Positions 59,065 to 64,000 of a stretch of 64,000 nt of DNA are shown piece by piece. Each line of letters starts with the position of its first letter. The stretch's first letter is position 1. Origin of the DNA: Pseudomonas mucoides (GTDB lineage Bacteria; Pseudomonadota; Gammaproteobacteria; Pseudomonadales; Pseudomonadaceae); the NCBI RefSeq assembly GCF_015461845.1, contig NZ_JACOPW010000012.1, forward strand, positions 1 through 64,000. Direction: 5' to 3'. The notes beneath the pieces were generated by a model. It had not been told where the DNA came from. It saw only the letters and a list, made by a program, of their open reading frames with translations, and did not search any database. A program made the position numbers and the translations under genes.

Positions 59065-59098
59065 AATGGTCAACTGGTCTTTCATGTGGCAGAAGCCG
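59065..59098 (-). promoter_or_regulatory. Shared promoter element upstream of 58400-59035
   Basis: Minus strand CGGCTTCTGCCAC, 16 nt, then CCATTG. Confidence 0.6.
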
Positions 59099-59112
59099 TT
59101 GAGGTGAATTGC

Positions 59113-59466
59113 CTAATGGAACTCCTTGTCCTCCGGAGCCGCCGTCGGCCAGTGCTCACAGCAACCCTTTCGCTGGCACCGGAGGAACTTTGAAATTCCC
59201 ACTGCTGGCTCTTTGTCACAAAGCACTGTTCGAAGCCCACAGGCGGGATTTGAACCATCCAGCACGATGTGTGCTTTCTTGGAAAATCTGGTGTCTGGCC
59301 GGGAAAAAAAGCTGGCGTCTCGAAAAGCCGCTTTGATGATGTTTACGGAGGGCCCTGCGTCCTTAACGATGACTCCTTCTTCGCCTTGGCAGCTATCACA
59401 CAGTCCAATTTGTGAAGCTTCGAGTTCGGTCCAGCAACTGTCACAGTGCTCTAAATCGTGGTCCAT
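59113..59466 (-). CDS. Cys-rich zinc-binding protein (117 aa)
   Basis: N-terminal HCDSCWTE and GLCDSCQGEEG form a four-Cys zinc knuckle; near the C-terminus, RCQRKGCCEHW is a second possible site. AAGGAG precedes the ATG. Probably binds nucleic acid or protein; function unknown. Confidence 0.6.
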   Translation of the reverse strand: MDHDLEHCDSCWTELEASQIGLCDSCQGEEGVIVKDAGPSVNIIKAAFRDASFFSRPDTRFSKKAHIVLDGSNPACGLRTVLCDKEPAVGISKFLRCQRKGCCEHWPTAAPEDKEFH

Positions 59467-59516
59467 ACCTTTCTCCTTATTTCTGAGCGGGACGTCGGTG
59501 GTGGCGATTGATAGAC

Positions 59517-59564
59517 ATAAAAAAGCCCGGAGCTAGCTCGTTTTACGAGGTTCTTCCGGGCTTT
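59517..59564. terminator. Bidirectional terminator before the zinc-protein gene
   Basis: AAAAGCCCGGA pairs with TTCCGGGCTTT around a loop with an inner CGT-TTT-ACG stem; T-runs on both sides, the minus one longer (six). Stops read-through from the Arc gene. Confidence 0.85.
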
Positions 59565-59577
59565 GTGCGAGTTGGTG

Positions 59578-59910
59578 TTAGGCAACGCGCGACTGGGAAA
59601 CTTCGGTTAATGCCGGCTTGATGGTCATCAATTCCAGAATGGCTTTCTGGTGCGGGCCATGCATGTTCCGGAAGGCCTTAATGAGTTGCTTCTCGCCTGC
59701 AGTCAGGCTGGAGGCATCAACCTGAATTGCGGCTGCTTGGGATTCTTCCGCCAAACTAGTCTCCAGGCGGGCAATGATCTCGGAGTTCATGCTTCGATGG
59801 TGTACTTTGGCTATGTCGGCAATCTGCTCACGCATTCCGTCAGGGAGGCGGACAACGAACTTGTCAGCTGTGCGGCTATTGAAGGGTGCTAGCTTGGGTG
59901 TGGTCATCAT
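59578..59910 (-). CDS. Arc-type ribbon-helix-helix regulator
   Basis: 110 aa. TADKFVVRLPDGMREQIADI and HHRSMNSEIIARLETSL form the Arc fold; the strand residues contact DNA. A helical C-terminal part may oligomerise. GAGG 5 nt before the first of two ATGs. Relative of the double-Arc protein at 34.8 kb; flanked by a terminator and a shared promoter element, so a self-contained regulator gene. Confidence 0.85.
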   Translation of the reverse strand: MMTTPKLAPFNSRTADKFVVRLPDGMREQIADIAKVHHRSMNSEIIARLETSLAEESQAAAIQVDASSLTAGEKQLIKAFRNMHGPHQKAILELMTIKPALTEVSQSRVA

Positions 59911-59950
59911 GTGTTCCTCTTTTCATGCCGTCGAGTTCGGCTCATGTCGC

Positions 59951-59984
59951 ACAGTTTTAGGCTTGTTTGTGCGTGCCACCAGCA
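59951..59984 (-). promoter_or_regulatory. Shared promoter element upstream of the Arc gene
   Basis: Minus strand GCTGGTGGCAC, 16 nt, then AACTGT. Weak distal half. Confidence 0.4.
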
Positions 59985-60070
59985 CCCCGAAATATCATTA
60001 TTCCGTATGCCTAGTGGCTAAATAGTATTGATATGGAGCCGAAACGCCAGCCAAAACAGGTTCCCGAATT

Positions 60071-60310
60071 TCAGGATGTTTTGGACGTGCTCAGCGCATT
60101 CACCATGATCCTGGTGCAGCGCTTACAGCTGACAGATCCGGCTACGGCATAGTTTTGCCCTGTGTCTTCAGTCAGGGTTACGCCGCAAAGGCTTGTTGTC
60201 CCGGCGGAGCGAAATAAGTGAGTAACGCACCCGCCTGCACTAGGTTCATACCGACAGTAGCCAATCCATGCGTCCGCTGGTTCAGGTACCCACAGTCGAG
60301 TGGCCTTCAA
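60071..60310 (-). CDS. Small Cys-containing protein (79 aa), TTG start
   Basis: TTG overlaps the previous stop (TTGA), implying coupling. Possible zinc set: GYCRYEPSAGGCVTH and VSCKRCTRIM. Contains the aromatic motif DAWIGYCRYEP. Function unknown. Confidence 0.5.
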   Translation of the reverse strand: MKATRLWVPEPADAWIGYCRYEPSAGGCVTHLFRSAGTTSLCGVTLTEDTGQNYAVAGSVSCKRCTRIMVNALSTSKTS

Positions 60311-60663
60311 TGCATTTGCCCGCGCTCGTTGAGCACTTGTGCAACCAACCGATTGTTGATCAGAACGTTGGCGACCAGTTGCTCGCCACGGTTACTGATG
60401 AGCTGCTCAAGGGCGTTCTGGCCCTGCAAAGCAAGCTCAGTGTCCACAAAGACTGGCGACTCTGTAGGTACCAGGGCTTCAAAGGGGATCTCAGCAACAC
60501 CCATACCGGTGTGCAGCTCAGATACCTTGATGTGAGTGCTGGAGGAGAGGTGACGATGAATCGCGAAGGTGAAGGTCTCGCCGGCGATGTCGGAGTCAAA
60601 GGTAGCGAATAGCTCAGCAGAGCTTATGCCTTCGCGGGTGGCGAGATTGATTAGCTGGTTCAA
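60307..60663 (-). CDS. Hypothetical protein (118 aa), TTG start
   Basis: The TTG at 60663 has GGAG 7 nt upstream. ATGs at 60714 and 60699 lie in the promoter and are excluded. Soluble; segments SDIAGETFTFAIHRHLSSST and VLINNRLVAQVLNERG. Confidence 0.55.
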   Translation of the reverse strand: MNQLINLATREGISSAELFATFDSDIAGETFTFAIHRHLSSSTHIKVSELHTGMGVAEIPFEALVPTESPVFVDTELALQGQNALEQLISNRGEQLVANVLINNRLVAQVLNERGQMH

Positions 60664-60692
60664 GTGATGACTCCATCTGTAAGTTGATGGAG

Positions 60693-60726
60693 CCATCATC
60701 AGGTCTCCCAGCATGTGCCAGAACCA
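60693..60726 (-). promoter_or_regulatory. Shared promoter element upstream of 60307-60663
   Basis: Minus strand GGTGGTTCTGGCAC, 16 nt, then TGATGG: full consensus. Confidence 0.7.
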
Positions 60727-60762
60727 CCTAGTGGGAATAATTCAGGAAGCATTAGTCCATGA

Positions 60763-61377
60763 TTAATGAGTCATTCCAGGGGTGTTTGCTGGGTGGCTTT
60801 TAAATCTGAGCTGAGGAGATCGAGCCCTCGGAGTGGAGATACCGCGGTCCTGTGCCAGCTGGGTCCACTTATCTCCAAAGGTCTTACCCAGCCAGCTCTT
60901 GACGTAGACCTGGCGGTTCTCAATTTCCAGCGTTGCGGTTGAGCCCGGCATCACGCTGTAGGTACGTAGTGATAAGCAGTTGTCCTTGGTGACCGTAACA
61001 ACCCGAACACGCATTTTGGGTTGAAACTTGGAGACCTTGAATGCGAAAGCTTGCTCGTCATGGCCAGACTCAATCAGGAGAGACTGGATCTGAAGAGCTG
61101 ATTCTTTGGTGGCCGCCGTCCTGCGAAGTGAGGATCGTACCGTGGGGAGTCTGCGAGCGAGGAGTAAAGCTGAGACTGCGCAGCCGGCCCAGATCAGTGG
61201 TGCCTGGAACCCGGGTAGCAGATTAACTGCGGTCACTGCAGCTGTTGCGATGATTAGGGTCAGGTGGATCCGCGCTTTTCGCCTCTCTCGCCTGGATTCG
61301 AATCTCAAGTCCAGAGATGAAGCGATATCGACCCCTCTAGCTAAGTCCTTGCTGTCGAGAATTCCGGTTTTACTCAT
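60763..61377 (-). CDS. Two-segment membrane protein with soluble C-terminal domain (204 aa)
   Basis: ATG 61377 chosen; a TTG at 61410 is possible and neither has a strong ribosome site. Basic N-terminus (RRERRKARIHL), two hydrophobic segments (about residues 38-56 and 59-74), then a cytoplasmic domain (PKMRVRVVTVTKDNCLSLRT). Function unknown. The 200 nt upstream hold no firm gene. Confidence 0.6.
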   Translation of the reverse strand: MSKTGILDSKDLARGVDIASSLDLRFESRRERRKARIHLTLIIATAAVTAVNLLPGFQAPLIWAGCAVSALLLARRLPTVRSSLRRTAATKESALQIQSLLIESGHDEQAFAFKVSKFQPKMRVRVVTVTKDNCLSLRTYSVMPGSTATLEIENRQVYVKSWLGKTFGDKWTQLAQDRGISTPRARSPQLRFKSHPANTPGMTH

Positions 61378-61618
61378 TTTTTTTGCCGGGAGGCGGATGC
61401 CCCCAGCCAATCCTGGTGGCTGCGTTAGGAACAGGTATATCTAAAAGATGGCGGCGATGCCACCGGAAATTGAATTCTAATATTGGCAATCGAGCAGGTT
61501 CTCGCAGGCTTGTTTCAAGCGGCCAACCCACCAAATTGCCAAGTCAAAGCCAGGGCGCATACCTTCACCCACGGGTTAGCAGCGAGTAATACGGACTGCG
61601 CGGGCTCACGCCACACAG

Positions 61619-61930
61619 TCAATGAGCGCCATGAAGGTTTTCGAGTGCCTGTGGATCTGGATGCCAGCCGGCCAGCTGGCAGGCTGCATCGAAAGCTGCC
61701 ATGTCACCGGAGAGGCGGAATTCGGCAGTCATACCCTGGATCTGATGTGCACGATCCTTCATGCCGCTCACGGTCACTGCAATCGAGTTACCGATGACGC
61801 TGGTCATTGCCGATGTGCGCAGGACGTCGGCAGATTCAATCATCTGAATTGCCATTTCGTCCATGCAGGCTGCGATGGCTGTCAGGTTGGTTTGAGCCGC
61901 TTGAGTGTTGATGGTTGGTGCCTGGATCAT
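61619..61930 (-). CDS. Helical hypothetical protein (103 aa)
   Basis: Not recognised. AGAGG precedes the ATG. Mostly helical (TAIAACMDEMAIQMIESADV). Second gene of the transcript begun by 61951-62433. Confidence 0.55.
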   Translation of the reverse strand: MIQAPTINTQAAQTNLTAIAACMDEMAIQMIESADVLRTSAMTSVIGNSIAVTVSGMKDRAHQIQGMTAEFRLSGDMAAFDAACQLAGWHPDPQALENLHGAH

Positions 61931-61950
61931 ATTGTGTTCCTCTGTGTCAG

Positions 61951-62433
61951 TTATCGAGTGGCCGGGCGAGTAGTGCTCTGCGACCTTGGTGGTTCGTAGA
62001 TACGGGCAGCCTTGAGCTCTTCTGTGGCGCGAATGAAGGCGGCAGCTTGTTCGTCATTTAGTGCAAATACACCGGTACCGCGCAGCGTTTTCAGTCCCGA
62101 TGCGGCAGCCATTGCCTCGCCGTAGCTCAGGGTGCTCAGAACCGGCTTAACGGTGCCGTCGGCGGTGGACAAGTCCACTTCAACCAGCAGATTGTTGCCT
62201 GCCACTTTGAATCGTACGCTTGGCTGGTAATCGGGATTGAAGGAGGGCTGGTGGGAGCGCACTTCTTTCATTCCCATGGCCAGACCTTCAAAGAAACCTT
62301 CCGCCCAATGCGTGCACACCGTCCAGCGTGTGAAATCGTCACCGAAGTGGCTATACGCGTGCTCCGCAGATGCCACGGCAAGGCCTGCTCGGTCTAACGC
62401 CCTGGCCAACACTCTCTTGACGCTCTTCAGCAT
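61951..62433 (-). CDS. Hypothetical protein (160 aa)
   Basis: Not recognised. GAGGAGG upstream of ATG 62433; the longer frame runs through the promoter. Helical N-terminal half (SVKRVLARALDRAGLAVASA), then beta-rich, then a helical end. Confidence 0.6.
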   Translation of the reverse strand: MLKSVKRVLARALDRAGLAVASAEHAYSHFGDDFTRWTVCTHWAEGFFEGLAMGMKEVRSHQPSFNPDYQPSVRFKVAGNNLLVEVDLSTADGTVKPVLSTLSYGEAMAAASGLKTLRGTGVFALNDEQAAAFIRATEELKAARIYEPPRSQSTTRPATR

Positions 62434-62477
62434 GGTCTCTGCCTCCTCAGTTGTTACCAAGTCATTGCTTGATGGAG

Positions 62478-62511
62478 TAATTCTGTGGCCATGTTCTGTG
62501 TGCCACAATCC
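62478..62511 (-). promoter_or_regulatory. Shared promoter element, variant, upstream of 61951-62433
   Basis: Minus strand GGGATTGTGGCAC, 16 nt, then GAATTA. Confidence 0.5.
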
Positions 62512-62518
62512 CGCAGAA

Positions 62519-62740
62519 TTAGCAGATAGGTGCTGCCGGCGGTGATGCATCCTTATCGGCCTGCCGTTTTGCCTTGCGAAGGCTCGCAGAGCGTTTTGAC
62601 TGAGCCGACTTGACTGCCGCCTCAGGGCTGACAGCTTCAATTGAGTAGATATCGCACTCCGAATAGTCAGGATCGCTTGGCGACCCGCCATAGCTCCAGC
62701 TGCCATTTGGGAAACGAACTACCGTCCAAATCCTGCTCAT
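62519..62740 (-). CDS. Small hypothetical protein (73 aa)
   Basis: Not recognised. CAGGT 7 nt before the ATG. N-terminal beta part (MSRIWTVVRFPNGSWSYGG) and a Lys/Arg-rich helical tail. Confidence 0.55.
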   Translation of the reverse strand: MSRIWTVVRFPNGSWSYGGSPSDPDYSECDIYSIEAVSPEAAVKSAQSKRSASLRKAKRQADKDASPPAAPIC

Positions 62741-62777
62741 GTTTGATACCTGCGTTAAGTGGGTGAATAAAATGCCG

Positions 62778-63467
62778 TTACCCGGCGAGTGCGACTTGTT
62801 GATCTTCAGCAGACCAATCAGTGATATTCCGGTAAGAGTTGACCATTGAGATCAACTCTTGTGGGATGACGACCGGCCTGACTGCACCCTTGCCAATTCG
62901 GACGAATCGGAGCTTTGCGGTGATGCGCTTGATGACCTTTTGAATGCCCGGTGTCCCCAACCGCCGGCGCGATGATTGCCAGTTCAACTCTGAGACTTCA
63001 CGTGCCTCGCAAAGGGATTTCACCGCATATCGGGCTTGGTCGAGGATCGGGCGAGCCTCTGGTACCTCTTCAGACATCTCCCAGGCGGCCAGGCGGCATG
63101 CTGTGTCGATGCACATCCAGCCAGCCTCATTGAAGAGTGACTCATTCGTGCAGGTCGGATGAGCAGGAGTCATCTCTCGATAACTCCAAGAGCCATCCAT
63201 GTAGTTGTGACTGGCGGTAGCCTTGAGAGCTGAGGGGTAATCGCTATTGACCCTACCGTAAACGTAGGAAGGGCCCGTGTACTGGATGACTGTGTAGTAG
63301 TCGGCAATGCGCTGAATCAGCAGTGCTGTGGCTCGACGGATGTTAGATGCAGTGACATCGTCGGCCATCCCCAGTTGAGCGCGCAAGCGGATGCGATCCA
63401 GGGGGGCAAGTGATCCAACATCCTTCGCCCCTCTCAGTGTTTGTGCTGAATCTGGTTGATTTCGCAT
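62778..63467 (-). CDS. Hypothetical protein (229 aa)
   Basis: Not recognised. AGAGG precedes ATG 63467. Soluble, basic C-terminal third (VIKRITAKLRFVRIGKGAVR) that could bind nucleic acid. Confidence 0.65.
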   Translation of the reverse strand: MRNQPDSAQTLRGAKDVGSLAPLDRIRLRAQLGMADDVTASNIRRATALLIQRIADYYTVIQYTGPSYVYGRVNSDYPSALKATASHNYMDGSWSYREMTPAHPTCTNESLFNEAGWMCIDTACRLAAWEMSEEVPEARPILDQARYAVKSLCEAREVSELNWQSSRRRLGTPGIQKVIKRITAKLRFVRIGKGAVRPVVIPQELISMVNSYRNITDWSAEDQQVALAG

Positions 63468-63492
63468 GATGCGCCCTCTTAGTTGATGGTCA

Positions 63493-63526
63493 TCATTGTC
63501 ATAGTGTGTTGCGCGTGGCAGAAGCT
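63493..63526 (-). promoter_or_regulatory. Shared promoter element upstream of 62778-63467
   Basis: Minus strand GAGCTTCTGCCAC, 16 nt, then CAATGA. Confidence 0.6.
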
Positions 63527-63534
63527 CTTGAAAA

Positions 63535-63861
63535 TTAAGATTCGCGAATTTCGCCGCTGGCCCTTGGTCCGTCAAAGTTCGGGTATTTGGAAACAAACAC
63601 CTTGTTGTGGGCCTGGATCATTTCGGCGGCTTCGCCAGAGATCCCCCAGTGTGCCGGGAGGCAGCGTTTTCCAGTGAAGGTCGAGCAGGGGTCAACCAGT
63701 CCGTACTCCAGATCTAAGTCTTCGCTGCCGAAGCACACGAGCACTTCGGGCGCATCCAGTTCTGCGTACATGTCGTAATCACTGAGAGGGTAAGTGCCCC
63801 ACTTCAATTCCGGGTGCATTTCCTGAAGAGTCTTGAGGAGTTCCTCGGTCGAGGGTGCCAT
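63535..63861 (-). CDS. Small acidic hypothetical protein (108 aa)
   Basis: Not recognised. AAGGA precedes ATG 63861. Acidic (VCFGSEDLDLEYGLVDPCST), soluble. Confidence 0.6.
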   Translation of the reverse strand: MAPSTEELLKTLQEMHPELKWGTYPLSDYDMYAELDAPEVLVCFGSEDLDLEYGLVDPCSTFTGKRCLPAHWGISGEAAEMIQAHNKVFVSKYPNFDGPRASGEIRES

Positions 63862-63911
63862 TTCATTTCCTTGGTGCGCCAGCGGGCAGCTTATTGAGAT
63901 TGTCGAGGGGC

Positions 63912-64000
63912 TCAAGCGGCAAAGCGTTCAATGCCGAGTTGATTGCGCTTGTTGCCAATCACGTTGAGCGAAACCCCAATCTCTGTGGCCAGCACGGAGT
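63912..64000 (-). CDS. C-terminal end of a protein with helix-turn-helix-like segment (partial)
   Basis: The frame enters from the right edge and ends at 63912. The 28 visible residues (SVLATEIGVSLNVIGNKRNQ, then LGIERFAA) resemble the recognition part of a winged or phage antirepressor-type helix-turn-helix. The rest lies outside the window. Confidence 0.45.
   Translation of the reverse strand, partial: SVLATEIGVSLNVIGNKRNQLGIERFAA

Noticed and set aside
61480..61570. A 27-codon minus-strand frame between the two genes
   Set aside because: The purine-rich stretch is only 1-2 nt from the ATG and there is no promoter element; not enough support.
1848..63526. Reading the shared element as a sigma-54 promoter because it contains TGGCAC
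   Set aside because: A sigma-54 promoter needs TTGC about 5 nt after TGGCAC (the -12 element). That position is not conserved among the copies; the conserved second half lies 16 nt downstream instead.

Overview
The window looks like a stretch of a large, low-copy proteobacterial plasmid, most likely a Pseudomonas megaplasmid. The main reason is the replication module at 26.4-28.9 kb: a RepA-type initiator gene followed by two opposed arrays of iterons (core CAAACCTACAAC) and two perfect DnaA boxes. There are no rRNA or tRNA genes, no core metabolic operons, and most genes are small, unrecognised and packed on the minus strand. The host guess rests on gene style and the families present; it is inference.

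Layout. 0-0.75 kb: repeats resembling an IS21-family end, then no gene. 0.75-4.7 kb: SSB, a small SpoT/Mesh1-like hydrolase, a HEAGH metallopeptidase-like protein and small unknowns. 4.9-5.5 kb: a candidate structured RNA of about 600 nt. 5.7-16 kb: ATP-dependent DNA ligase, a secreted DUF882/M15-type protein, an OmpA-type lipoprotein, a DUF4942 DNA methyltransferase, a CoiA-like protein, a UvrD-type helicase and a TGT/DpdA-like enzyme. 16-26 kb: unknowns, an ASCH protein, a secreted ClpP-like protein and a PAPS-reductase-like PP-loop protein. 26-29 kb: repA and origin. 30-33 kb: a TusA-like gene and an intact IS21-family element inserted into an intergenic hairpin. 33-47 kb: a methyltransferase-like protein lacking its catalytic motif, Arc-type regulators, a stand-alone DUF262 domain, a coupled PD-(D/E)xK nuclease and SNF2 helicase, a membrane J-domain protein, a cold-shock-domain membrane protein and a DnaJ-type zinc-finger protein. 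47-64 kb: a second SF1 helicase, many unknown small genes and an RpoH-like sigma factor.

The strongest pattern is regulatory. At 42 places, almost always just upstream of a minus-strand gene or operon, the minus strand carries TTCTG(G/C)CAC followed after 16 nt by NNATGG or a close match. 29 copies have the exact 9-mer, where about 0.5 would be expected by chance on one strand. The element fixes many start codons, points to genes below usual length cut-offs (22, 51 and 82 aa), and does not match sigma-70 or sigma-54 promoters. The window also encodes a sigma factor close to RpoH at 55.0-55.9 kb. The simplest reading is a plasmid-wide regulon transcribed by a plasmid-encoded sigma factor, alongside a DNA metabolism set (SSB, ligase, two SF1 helicases, SNF2 helicase, nuclease, methyltransferases). 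The motif is seen directly; its reader is inferred.

Limits: all calls are by eye, without database searches. Many small genes remain unknown; their reality rests on ribosome binding sites, start/stop overlaps and the shared upstream element.
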